Assembly: GCF_006175985.1 (NCBI RefSeq)
Contig: NZ_SRSH01000017.1
Span: 46,020-110,019, forward strand
Direction: 5' to 3'
Length of the DNA: 64,000 bases
Source: Methylotetracoccus oryzae
GTDB lineage: Bacteria; Pseudomonadota; Gammaproteobacteria; Methylococcales; Methylococcaceae
Shown here: positions 35,018 through 45,900 of the stretch, piece by piece
How positions within the stretch are numbered: position 1 is the first letter of the stretch
Layout of the letters: each line of letters starts with the position of its first letter
The notes under the pieces: generated by a model
Database searches by the model: none
What the model was told of the DNA's origin: nothing
Seen by the model: the letters and a program-made list of their open reading frames with translations, nothing else
Translations under genes and position numbers: made by a program

Positions 35018-36254
35018 CCCGGCAGGCAGCGATCCGCTGCTGACCCTCGATCAGGCGCAGGAACGACTGCAGGCGCATCTCGCTCCGCTGACCGAAACAG
35101 AGCGCGTGGGCGTGAGGGGCCGCGAAGCGCTGGGACGGGTGCTGGCACAAGACCTTGTCGCTCCAATCGCGAGCCCCCCGTTCGACAATTCCGCGATGGA
35201 CGGCTATGCCGTCCGCAGCGAGGATACGGTCTCGCCTGGCGTCACACGGTTGGCGGTGATCGGCACGGCCTGGGCAGGGCGGCCCTACGCCGGGACGGTC
35301 GGCCCAGGCGAATGCGTCCGGATCTTCACCGGGGCGGTCATCCCGATGGGCGCCGACGCCGTGGTCATTCAAGAGGCGGTCGCAGCCGGCCGTGACGCGA
35401 TCGAGGTCGCGGGCCCGATCCCGAGCGGCGCCTGGGTCCGGGCAGCCGGACGGGATCTCGCCGCCGGTCAGTGCGCACTACCGGCCGGGAAGCGCTTGTC
35501 GGCCATCGATCTCGGCCTGATCGCATCGATGGGGATACCCAGGCTTGCGGTGCTGCGGCGCGTTCGGGTAGGTCTTTTGTCGACCGGCGATGAACTGACG
35601 CCACCCGGCGCAGCCTTGCAACCCGGAGCGATTTATGACAGCAACCGCGTTGCGATCAGCGCCCTGCTGCAGCCGCTGCCCGTCGTGCTGAGCGATCTCG
35701 GGGTGTGTCCAGACGATCCGGAGACGCTCCGCAGGACGCTGCACGAAGCCTCGACCTGGAACGACGTCATACTGACCATAGGCGGCGCATCAGTCGGCGA
35801 TGCCGATCATGTCGTGCCGACCCTGCGGGAAATCGGGCGCATCAACTTCTGGAAGATCGCGATGAAACCCGGCAAACCGTTCCTGCACGGCCGGATCGGT
35901 GGTTGCCATGTATTCGGGCTGCCCGGCAATCCGGCCTCGGCGCTGGTCGCCTGCCAGCAATTGGTACGCCCGGGACTGTTGCGGCTGGCCGGCGCGTTGC
36001 CGGAGCCGCCGTTGCGGCTGCCGGCGGTCTGCGTCAAGGCGCTGAGAAAGAGCACCGACCGCATGGAGTTCCAGCGCGGCATCTACCGTCTCGAGCCCGA
36101 CGGCACGCTGACCGTCGCTGCGGTTGGCGGCCAGGATGCCGACCGCTTGGCGGCCTTCAGCGCGGCGAATTGCTTCATCGTGCTGCCGGCCGAGAACCGC
36201 GGTACCGGCGTCGGCGACCGGGTACTGATTGAACCTTTCACTTCAACCGGTTAG
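34995..36254 (+). CDS. moeA: molybdopterin molybdenumtransferase MoeA
   Basis: Inserts molybdate into adenylylated molybdopterin. The 419-residue product has DNSAMDGYA near residue 60, the IFTGAVIPMGADAVVIQE region, and the MPT-binding core with GLLSTGDELTPPG, YDSNR, TIGGASVGDADHV and KPGKPFLHG. C-terminal domain IV ends at LPAENRGTGVGDRVLIEPF. ATG overlaps mobB. No molybdoenzyme or moaABC gene lies nearby, so other cofactor genes are elsewhere. Confidence 0.96.
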   Translation: MSSNAACDPAGSDPLLTLDQAQERLQAHLAPLTETERVGVRGREALGRVLAQDLVAPIASPPFDNSAMDGYAVRSEDTVSPGVTRLAVIGTAWAGRPYAGTVGPGECVRIFTGAVIPMGADAVVIQEAVAAGRDAIEVAGPIPSGAWVRAAGRDLAAGQCALPAGKRLSAIDLGLIASMGIPRLAVLRRVRVGLLSTGDELTPPGAALQPGAIYDSNRVAISALLQPLPVVLSDLGVCPDDPETLRRTLHEASTWNDVILTIGGASVGDADHVVPTLREIGRINFWKIAMKPGKPFLHGRIGGCHVFGLPGNPASALVACQQLVRPGLLRLAGALPEPPLRLPAVCVKALRKSTDRMEFQRGIYRLEPDGTLTVAAVGGQDADRLAAFSAANCFIVLPAENRGTGVGDRVLIEPFTSTG

Positions 36255-36286
36255 ACTTTCGCGATCCAACCAACACAGGGGATGAA

Positions 36287-37279
36287 ATGAGTCAACGCGG
36301 CGTACTGGTGACCGGGGGAGCCGGGTATATCGGCAGTCATGTGGTCAAACAGCTCGGGGCGATGGGCGAGCGTCTGGTCGTGCTGGATAATCTGTCGACG
36401 GGCTTCGCCGATGCCGTCACCTACGGCGATTTCGTCCAGGGGGATACCGGGGACACCGAACTGGTCAGCAGTTTGCTTCGCGACTACGACGTCGAGTCGG
36501 TCATTCATTTCGCGGCGCACACGATCGTGCCGGAATCCGTCGCGCAACCGCTCAAGTACTACGGCAACAACACCTGCAAGACGCGCAACCTGCTGCAGTG
36601 CTGCAACGAGGCCGGCGTCAAGCATTTCATCTTCTCGTCCACGGCCGCCGTCTACGGCATTCCGACCGGGCCCTACTGCTACGAAGATTCTCCGCTCGCA
36701 CCGATCAACCCCTACGGCACGTCGAAGCTCATGAGCGAGACGATGCTGCGCGACCTGTCGGCCGCCTCGGATCTGCGGCATGTCGTGCTGCGTTATTTCA
36801 ATGTCGCCGGCTGCGATCCGGACGGTGAGATCGGACAGTCCACGCGGCATGCGACGCTGCTGATCAAGGTGGCGGCCGAGGTCACCGTCGGCAAGCGCGA
36901 AAAGCTGATGATCTTCGGCACGGACTACCCGACTCCCGACGGCACCGGCGTCCGCGATTACATTCACGTGAGCGATCTGGCCGACGCCCACGTGAAGGCG
37001 CTGATCTACCTGCGGGATGGCGGCGACTCCGCGACGCTGAACTGCGGCTATGGACACGGTTACAGCGTCCGCGAGGTCGTGGACATGGTCAACAAGGTGA
37101 ACGGCACCCCGATCGTCGCCGAGGAGCATCCGCGCCGCGCGGGCGATCCGCCCGAACTGGTCGCCGCGGTCGACAAGATCCATGAGCGCCTGGAGTGGAA
37201 GCCGCAATACGACAATCTGGAGTTCATCGTCCGCACGTCGCTGGAGTGGGAGAAGAAGCTCGCCGCGAAGCGCGGCTAG
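36287..37279 (+). CDS. galE: UDP-glucose 4-epimerase
   Basis: Interconverts UDP-glucose and UDP-galactose with bound NAD. The 330-residue product has VTGGAGYIGSHVVKQL (about 6-21), FSSTAAVYG, the catalytic YGTSK and RYFNVAGCDPDGEIGQ. ATG at 36287 follows a GGGGATGAA region 32 bases after moeA, so it may be read through from mobB-moeA. Confidence 0.95.
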   Translation: MSQRGVLVTGGAGYIGSHVVKQLGAMGERLVVLDNLSTGFADAVTYGDFVQGDTGDTELVSSLLRDYDVESVIHFAAHTIVPESVAQPLKYYGNNTCKTRNLLQCCNEAGVKHFIFSSTAAVYGIPTGPYCYEDSPLAPINPYGTSKLMSETMLRDLSAASDLRHVVLRYFNVAGCDPDGEIGQSTRHATLLIKVAAEVTVGKREKLMIFGTDYPTPDGTGVRDYIHVSDLADAHVKALIYLRDGGDSATLNCGYGHGYSVREVVDMVNKVNGTPIVAEEHPRRAGDPPELVAAVDKIHERLEWKPQYDNLEFIVRTSLEWEKKLAAKRG

Positions 37280-37395
37280 GCGAGACGCCAACTCGGGGCG
37301 CCTGCGATGGGGTCCCGAGCCTTCGGCCAGACGGGAGGGCCCCTATCGGAGAGTGATTCGACCGCGCTCTGTCGTAGTCGACGCCCCCTCTAGAC

Positions 37396-37677
37396 TCAGT
37401 TCCAGCGCGGATTGGTGAGCAGCACGGCGATCAGGAACAGCGCCGCCAACAAGCCGGGCACGGCAAGCACCGATGCCACCAGACTCGCCCATCCCTGACG
37501 CCCCGCAAGCTTGAGCCACAGGCTGCCACCGGTCACGGCGAAGGTGACCAGCAGGATCGCGACCCACAGCCCCAGGTTGAACGACGACACCGTCCCGTCG
37601 CTCAGACCCACGGCGAAGAAATAGACGACGATCGCCGCGACGATCATCGCGACGAACCAGAGGCTCCAGAACTTCAT
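37396..37677 (-). CDS. small membrane protein, 93 residues
   Basis: A short protein with three hydrophobic helices (about 5-25, 33-55, 63-88) and no recognised domain. The start ATG 37677 has GGAG upstream. Convergent with galE and about 126 bases downstream of the ScyD-like gene on the same strand, with which it could be co-transcribed. Confidence 0.6.
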   Translation of the reverse strand: MKFWSLWFVAMIVAAIVVYFFAVGLSDGTVSSFNLGLWVAILLVTFAVTGGSLWLKLAGRQGWASLVASVLAVPGLLAALFLIAVLLTNPRWN

Positions 37678-37803
37678 CCCGTCTTCTCCACCGATGGGCC
37701 ACCGGGGTCTTCCCAGCGGTGGCGCGCCCGCGGCTGGCAAGGCGCCGGGTCGGCCAGCCAAGCGGTCCTGGCCAGCCGACTCCGGCATACCTTTGCGTCG
37801 AAC

Positions 37804-38901
37804 CTATTTGCAGCGTTGCTTGCCGAGTCCGAGATTCAGGGTGAGCACCTCTCCCTGCCCGGCTACGGGACCGACACCGAAGCCATTGTTAGACACATAC
37901 AACAGACCGTCACGACCGATCGTCATGCCGGCAGGACGCGTAAGACCCGTTGCGACCTCGACCCAGGCCGGGCCTTCACGGCGTAACACGCGCCCCGTTT
38001 TGTCGGGAAACAAAAACCCGGACGAAGCAGCCTCCAGCACGTAAAGCCGACCGGAGCAGTCGAACTCAACGCCCTGAATCAGGTTCAGCCCTTCGGCGAA
38101 CACCGACACTGCGCCGGATTTCGTCACGCGCAGAATCTTCGCCCCGCCTTCCGGATACGGAAACGCGCCGAAGGTGCCGACGTACAGGCGCCCATCCGGC
38201 CCCAGCGTCACGACCGTCGGCGTAAAGTCGTAACCGCCCTCGAACAACGCCGAAAAATCGGCAATTCGCGTCATGCTGCCGTCGGCATTCAACCGATCGA
38301 GGACACCATGATTGGCCTCGGCGATGTAGTAGTGCGACCGATCGCGGATGATACGAGTCGGGACGCCGTCCGGATTGAAAAAGTCATCCCGCACGGCCGG
38401 CGGATTCGCGCGATACCAATTCGACAGGTTGACGACTTGCGAAACGGAACGGTCAGGACGGATACGCAATACTTCGGAGACTTGCCCGACGGCACCCGTC
38501 TGACAACCGCCCAGCACCAAAGCCAATACGTCCGGGCCATCGAAATTCAGATCGCTGACGCCATTGATCTCAGCGCCGGACTCCGGCGCCTGGGCGAAGG
38601 AATGGAATCCCTTCTTGAACGTCATCTTTTTTCCGTTCGGACCGATCCGCGTGATGCGACCCGAATTCCCTGATGTGGCAGGGCCGATCGGCGGCGGAAA
38701 CTGATCACATTCCCCCACGCTGCTGTTCAAGCCTCCGATACCCGACTCCACCACATAGAGCTTGTGATCCTTACCGAAACGCAGCCCGCGCGGATTATCC
38801 AGACCGGATGCGAAAACCGCGGCATTCCCGGGCAGTGCGGCCATCGCGGACGAAGCGCCGGAGAGCGCCAGCACGCAGCAAAGCAAGAAATTCCTTCGCA
38901 T
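37804..38901 (-). CDS. exported ScyD/ScyE-family beta-propeller protein
   Basis: A 365-residue protein with a clear signal peptide (about 1-21, LLCCVLALSGASSAMA) and NHL/SMP-30-like six-blade repeats: FGLDNPRGLRFG-like SGLDNPRGLRFG, GRITRIGPNG, DGVPTRIIRD, LGPDGRLYVGTFG, CSGRLYVLEA, TRPAGMTIGRDGLLYVSNNG. Similar proteins are annotated ScyD/ScyE family; enzymatic function is unclear. Single gene, divergent from the giant repeat-protein gene 1 kb away. Confidence 0.87.
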   Translation of the reverse strand: MRRNFLLCCVLALSGASSAMAALPGNAAVFASGLDNPRGLRFGKDHKLYVVESGIGGLNSSVGECDQFPPPIGPATSGNSGRITRIGPNGKKMTFKKGFHSFAQAPESGAEINGVSDLNFDGPDVLALVLGGCQTGAVGQVSEVLRIRPDRSVSQVVNLSNWYRANPPAVRDDFFNPDGVPTRIIRDRSHYYIAEANHGVLDRLNADGSMTRIADFSALFEGGYDFTPTVVTLGPDGRLYVGTFGAFPYPEGGAKILRVTKSGAVSVFAEGLNLIQGVEFDCSGRLYVLEAASSGFLFPDKTGRVLRREGPAWVEVATGLTRPAGMTIGRDGLLYVSNNGFGVGPVAGQGEVLTLNLGLGKQRCK

Positions 38902-39921
38902 CGAATAGTCCCCCTCTAGTCCATTGGTTGTTGAACGAATGGGCTAAGTCACCCATCGCCGACGCAGCATGCGACGCCGCCCTGCGGGCTGTCAACGATC
39001 CCGAACAGTGCAGTTCCGTACGGGCTTGTCTGTGGAAAATGGAACGGCTGCGTTCCGGACGCGATGCTCCGCGGGAATCGGCAATGACGGGTCGCCAACG
39101 TGCTCTGAGTGATGTTCCGCAAAACGCTGCATCGCCAGTTCTGCGGGGAGCGCGTCAGCGCAGGATATGCGTGCGGCGTTCGCGCTGCTGCTACGGCGGA
39201 AGTGTTCCCCACTCTCGGCACGCCGACGAACTGATGCACTGCAGTCCTCCGGAACAGCCCGGCTCAAGCGGCAACAACAGGGTCGGTGTGCTGCCCCCTG
39301 CCTTCCGACATAACGAGCCGGCGAGCGTGGTAGGGATGGCCCCGTCCGCGCGTCACCACGGTCTCAGCGCGTGGCCTGGGCCCACGCCTTGCTGATGTTC
39401 TCTCCGGCCGCGCGGAGTGATGGACCAGCAAAGCTGCGCGACCCATGACTCAGCTTGGGCAGCACGACGAAGACTTCGGACCTGCATGGCATTCCAGCAA
39501 CGACTGCGATCCTGGTCAGATTCAGCGGGAATCAGCAGAGGCCGGCAATCCGCTACGCACTCGGAAGTCCCCACCGAGGATTGTTTTCTAAAAGGAAACT
39601 CAGAGTCTCCAAAACTTCACGAAACGTCCTTCCGGATGCCCTGAACCGGTCGTCCGGCGTCACTCGCCCACAACATTTACTTGATAACCATGTGGTTTTT
39701 GGTCCGGACTCACTCCTCGCCAGACCGCCGCCGCGCGCATTCCAATGTGATGCCGTTCACAGTTTCGACAACCAGCTACTAGGCTTTGCCGCAAAGGAGG
39801 CAACGGCTCCAACCCAGGGCGGCGACATGACAAGCGTGCGCCGAACCACCACAAAACTCGGCAGGCCGACGCCCCCTCTTCAGATCCATCCATTGCTACG
39901 TCTTGATCGAGGATCATCGTC
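38902..39921. other. 1-kb region without a recognisable gene
   Basis: Between the divergent ScyD-like and giant-protein genes. Open frames on both strands (up to about 240 codons) show no ribosome site or domain and have arginine/serine-rich shadow-like composition. A short inverted repeat AACCA-TG-TGGTT is near 39687-39698. The length suggests a complex regulatory region or a decayed gene; neither can be shown. Confidence 0.4.
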
Positions 39922-42900
39922 ATGAGCACGTTCAAAGCACAATCCGGCGCTGCCAACCCGTTCACTGGCATCGATGTGGGGTCGAACAGTAAACCGATAC
40001 TTGCCGACCTGGATAAAGATGGCGACCTTGACGTCGTCATCGGCGAGTACGATGGCAACGTCAACTACTACAAGAACACCGGCACCGCATCGGCTCCGGT
40101 CTTCCAAGCACAGACCAGCAGTGCCAACCCCTTCAATGGCGTTGATCTCGGCCACCTGTTCTACGCGGGCAACAGTGCCCCAGCCTTGGGCGACCTCGAT
40201 GGCGACGGTGATCTAGATGCGGTCTTCGGAGAGTCGGATGGCACCCTAAATTACTACAAGAACACCGGCAGCTCCGCTGCGCCCGCTTATTCTGGGCAGT
40301 CTGGCTCCGCCAACCCTTTTGACAACAGAGATGTAGGTTCTCTCAGTACCCCCACTTTGATCGACCTGGACAATGATGGTGACCTCGACGCCGTCATCGG
40401 CGAAGGCGATGGCAATCTCAACTACTACGAAAATACCGGCACGAAATCGGCCCCGACGTTCGTGTCGCGGACCGGCGCTGCCAACCCCTTCAACGGCATC
40501 GATGTCGGGACGGAAAGCACCATCAGTTTTGGTGACGTGGACGATGATGGTGACCTCGACGCCGTCATCGGCGAAGACGATGGCAATCTCAACTACTACG
40601 AAAATACCGGCACGAAATCGGCCCCGACGTTCGTGTCGCGGACCGGCGCTGCCAATCCGTTCGATGGAATCGACGTAGTGGAACACAGCGCCCCGACCCT
40701 GGCGGATGTAGACGGTGACGGTGACGCGGATCTCGTCGTCGGTAGAAGTGACGGCGGGCTGAGTTACTACCAGAACAACAGCTCACCGCGGGCCGTCGAC
40801 GACACGCTATCGGCAACCGAGGACACGGAAGTGACCTTCACTGCGGCCGAACTGCTCGGCAACGACATCGACGCAGAGAAGGCTCAACTGTCGATTGCCA
40901 GTGTAACGTCAGGCACCGGCGGAACCGCCGTGCTGAATGAAGACGGCACCGTCACCTTCACCCCCGATGCCGACTTCAACGGCAAGGCCGAGTTCACCTA
41001 TATCGTCACCGACGGCACCCAGACCAGTAAAGCGGCCACCGCCATTATCGAGGTGGCCGCTGTTAACGACGCTCCGATCGCAGTAGAAGACACCCTGTCC
41101 GCGACCGAGGACACCGAAGTGACCTTCACCGCGGCTGAGCTGCTCGGCAACGATACGGATGTCGAAAAGGATCTGCTATCCATCGCGAGCGTCACATCCG
41201 GCACCGGTGGCACCGCTGTACTGAACCCAGACGGCACCGTCACCTTCACCCCGGACGCTGACTTCAACGGCAAAGCCGATTTCACCTACACCGTCACCGA
41301 CGGCACCGATGCCAGCACCAAGGCAACCGCTACGGTCGACGTGGCGGCAGTCAACGACGCACCCGTCGCGGTTGAAGACGAATTCTCCACGTACGAAGAC
41401 ACCGCGATCACGTTCACCGCTGCAGACCTCGTCGGCAATGACACCGACGTGGAGAAAGATGAACTGACCATCGCCAGCGTTACCTCCGGGACGGGCGGCA
41501 CCGCCGTACTGAACGAAGACGGCACGGTCACCTTCACCCCCGACGCTGATTTCAATGGCGAGGCTGAGTTCACCTATACGGTAACGGACGGCACCGACAC
41601 CAGCGCGGAGGCCGAGGTTGATGTGACGGTCGCCGCCATCAACGATGTACCGATCGCGGTCGACGATAAGCTAGTCGCAACGGAGGATACGGAGGTGATC
41701 TTTGCCGCCAAGGATCTCCTTGGAAACGACCCCAATGTGGATAACGAGGACCTGACGATTGCCAGCGTCAAGTCGGGCACCGGCGGCACGGCCGTCTTGA
41801 ATGAAGACGGCACCGTCACGTTTACCCCGGATGCGAACTTCCATGGGGAGGCCGAGTTCACCTATACCGTCGCGGATGGCACCTACACCAGCGAGCCGGC
41901 CACGGCCACCGTCGATGTGGCCTCGGTCGATGACGGCCCCCCGGAGCTCAAGGCCCGCATCGAATTTCAATCGACAGCGGAAGCCAGCCCGTTTACGTTC
42001 ACCATCCCGGAAGGCACCTTCGTCGATCCCGACGGGGATCCCATGACTTACCAGGCCCGGCTGGTGGACAACGACGGCAACCTCGTCGATCTGCCAAAGT
42101 GGCTCAGCTTCGACGCTGCAACGACGACCTTCACAGGCACACCGCAAATCGACGAAGTGCTGTATATCCGGGTCGACGCCACAGACGCCTTTGGCGGCAA
42201 CACGTTCGACTTCTTCGAACTCACTGTTACCCCGACGAACGACGCGCCGGTCGCCGAGGTCGATGAATTGTGGGCCGTCGAGGATACGGAGAAGACCTAC
42301 CCGGCAAGCCGCTTGCTGAACAACGACACCGATGAGGAAGGTGACACGCTGATCATCGCCAGCGTCAAGTCGGGCACTGGCGGCACGGTCGTGCTGAACG
42401 ACGACGGTAGCGTGACCTTCACGCCGGAGGCAGACTTCCATGGACAGGCCGACTTCACCTACACGGTTGGTGATGGCACCGATACCAGCACCCCGGTGCA
42501 GGTCATCGTCAATGTCACACCGGTCAACGATGCGCCGGTCGCCGTGGACGACACACTGAAGGCAGAGGAAGACACACCGGTCACCTTCACCGCGGCCGAT
42601 CTGCTCGGCAACGACACCGATGCCGACAACGACACGCTAACGATCGCCAGCGTCGTCTCCGGTAGCGGCGGCACTGTCGTGCTGAACGAAGATGGCACCG
42701 TCACCTTCACCCCCGACGCCAACTTCAACGGCGACGCCGAGTTCACCTACACAATCAGCGATGGCGCCGAGACCAGTGCCGAAGCCAAGGCCACCGTCGA
42801 AGTCGCACCCGTCAACGACGTGCCTGTCGCGGTCGAGGATGAGTTCGCTACCGACGAGGACACACCGGTCACCTTCACCGCCGCAGAACTGCTCGGCAAC

Positions 42901-45900
42901 GACACCGACGTCGAGAACGATGAACTGACCATCGCCAGTGTCACCTCCGGCATCGGCGGCACCGCCGTGCTGAACGAGGACGGCACCGTCACCTTCACTC
43001 CCGACGAGAACTTCAACGGCGAGGCCGAGTTCACCTATACCGTGACCGATGGTACGGATATCAGTAGCGAAGCCGAGGTCGACGTAGAGGTCGCCCCCGT
43101 CAACGACGTGCCTGTCGCGGCCGAGGATGAGTTCGCTACCGATGAGGACACCCCGGTTACCTTCACTGCGGCAGATCTGCTCGGCAACGACACCGACGCC
43201 GAGAACGATGAACTGACCATCGCCAGTGTCACCTCCGGCATCGGCGGCACCGCCGTGCTGAACGAAGACGGCACCGTCACCTTCACCCCCGACGAGAACT
43301 TCAATGGCGAGGCCGAGTTCACCTATACCGTGACCGATGGTACGGATATCAGCATCGAAGCCGAGGTCGACGTAGAGGTCGCACCGGTCAACGATGCCCC
43401 GGTCGCAGCAGACGACGCCCCCGAGCTCAACGCAGCACCTGGTATAGAGGCCACCGGGAATGTCCTGTCGAACGACACCGACATCGACGTCGGCGACAAA
43501 CTAAGCGTGACGGCAGTGCGCACCGGCAGCATCGAGGACAGTGGCACGGCCGGCGAGGTCGGACTGGCTCTGGCTGGGAACTACGGCAGCCTGTTGCTGA
43601 ATGTGGACGGCAGTTACACCTATGAGGTGGATGCAACGAACGCCACCGTCCAGGCACTGTCGCGCAACGCCACGTTGCAGGATGTCTTCAACTACACAGT
43701 CGATGACGGGTTTGGAGGCACGGACACGGCCGTACTGACGGTCACCTTCAACGGTCCGAATCACGCGCCGGTGCTGGTGCGCACCATTCCCGACCTGACC
43801 GTCACGGAAGATGCGGCAATGCAGGCTTACACGGTGCCGGCGGGCCCAACCAACCGGATTTTCCGGGATGCAGACGGGGACAAACTTACCTACAGCGCGA
43901 GCCTGGTAGATGGTTCGGACCTGCCACCGTGGTTGCACTTCGACGCAGCGACCCGCAGGTTCAGCGGCACCCCGGATGACAGCGGCCAGATCGAAGTTCG
44001 CGTCACTGTCACTGACGGCGACGTGACCGCCTCCGATGTGTTCCGGCTGACCATTACGCCGGTAAACGACGCTCCGGTGGCCGAAGATATCTCGGGTGAG
44101 GCGGAGGAAGGCGGTCCGGCGACGGAGCTGAAGGTGGACTTCTTTGATCAGGACAAGGGCGATACCCACACCTTCAGCGTGGATACGACCGGCACCCTGG
44201 GGAAGGTTGTCAACAATGAGGACGGTACCTTCAGTTATGACCCGAACGGGGCATTCGAGTGGTTGGGAGAGGGTCAGGAGACCACCGACACCTTCAGCTA
44301 CACGGTGAAGGATGCCGCGGGCGCGGAATCGACCATGACTGCGACCGTCACCATCACTGGCGTAAACGATGCGCCCGAGGCCGAGGAGATCGCCGAAACG
44401 GCGAGCGAGGATGGCCCGGCAGTGACGTTGACTGCCGATTTCAGCGATGTCGATGAGGGTGACACCCACACCTTCACCGTCGATTCCGAGGAGACGATCG
44501 GCATCGTCGTCAACAACGAAGACGGCACGTTCAGCTATGACCCGAACGGAAAGTTCGAGTACCTGGCCGACGGCGAGAAGGCAACCGATACCTTCAGCTA
44601 CACGGTCACGGACGCGAAGGGCGAGAGCGTCACACGGACTGCGACGGTGACCATCAACGGCGCGAACGATGCGCCAAGTTTGACCGGTCAACTGGGCGAG
44701 ATGCCCGTCGGTGTCGAGGATACGGCGTACACCATCCCGACCGATACGCTGATGAGCACTCTGCTCGAGGGCTACACAGACATCGAGGGCCAGAAACTCA
44801 CTGCCGAGGATATCACCGTCGATCATGGAAGCCTCATCGACAAGGCTGACGGCACCTGGGAGTACACGCCGGAAGCTGACTATAGCGGCGAGGTGAAAGT
44901 CAGTTACGAGGTCGAGGACGAACAGGGTGGAGAAGTCTCGGCGGAACTCGTGTTCAAACTGACGGCAACCCCGGATGCGCCGGTCGTCATGACCTCACTG
45001 GAAGACCAGGTCATCGGAGACGGCCACGCATTCGAGTATCGGATCCAGGAAACACCGACCTTCACGGATGCCGACACCCCCTATGGGGACGAACTGACCT
45101 TTACGGCAACGCTCAAGGACGGCAAACCCCTGCCGACATGGCTCACACTGGATGCACAGACCGGCGTGTTCAGCGGTACGCCCAAAGCGTCCGACGCAGG
45201 GGTGCTGACGCTTAAGGTCACGGCAACCGACAAGCTCGGAGCTTCCGTATACGACTACGTGAAGTTCACGGTGCAAGATGTTGAGAACGTGCCCACCGGC
45301 AAGGTCAGTCTGGCTGGCGCCATCAAGGACGGGCATGCACCGGAATTGTCTGCGCTGACGGTAGACACGACCAGCCTGGCCGACGCCGACGGTCTCGGCT
45401 TGCTGGCCTATCAATGGCAGTCCCGCACTGCGCATGGAGACTGGACCGATATCGGCGGTGCGACCAAGGCCAGCTTCACCCCGAACGATGAGACCGCCGG
45501 CCTCGCCATCCGGGTGGTCACGAGCTACACGGACGGCGGCGGCACGTTCAACGAGATCGCCAGCGACGAAGTGCTCATCGCCGATGCACGCAACACGCAG
45601 CATGGTGATGCCGCAGCCAACGTCCTGACGGGAACTGCGGTCATCGACCGGATCTACGGCGCTGCCGGTAACGATGTCATCGACGGCCTGAACGGCGACG
45701 ACCAGTTGTACGGTCAGGTTGGCCGCGACACATTGCGGGGCGGCGAAGGCAACGACTGGCTGGATGGCGGTCTAGGTATCGACAACATGGCGGGCGGACG
45801 CGGTGCGGACACCTATGTCGTGGACAATATCGGCGACGTGGTCACGGAAATGGCCGGCGCGGGCATCGATACGGTCCGCAGTTCGGTTGACCATAAACTG

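Noticed and set aside
36251..37291. 346-codon minus-strand open frame opposite galE
   Set aside because: galE carries all catalytic motifs; the antisense frame has none.
39455..39925. 156-codon plus-strand frame before the giant gene
   Set aside because: No ribosome site or domain; it overlaps the upstream region of the giant gene and looks random.
40789..43401. CRISPR-like array
   Set aside because: The repeats are 288 bases, in frame and protein-coding, with no short palindromic repeat and spacer pattern, and no cas genes are nearby.
43501..44826. 441-codon minus-strand open frame inside the giant repeat gene
   Set aside because: Antisense shadow of the repeat protein; several similar antisense frames recur at the same 288-base spacing.
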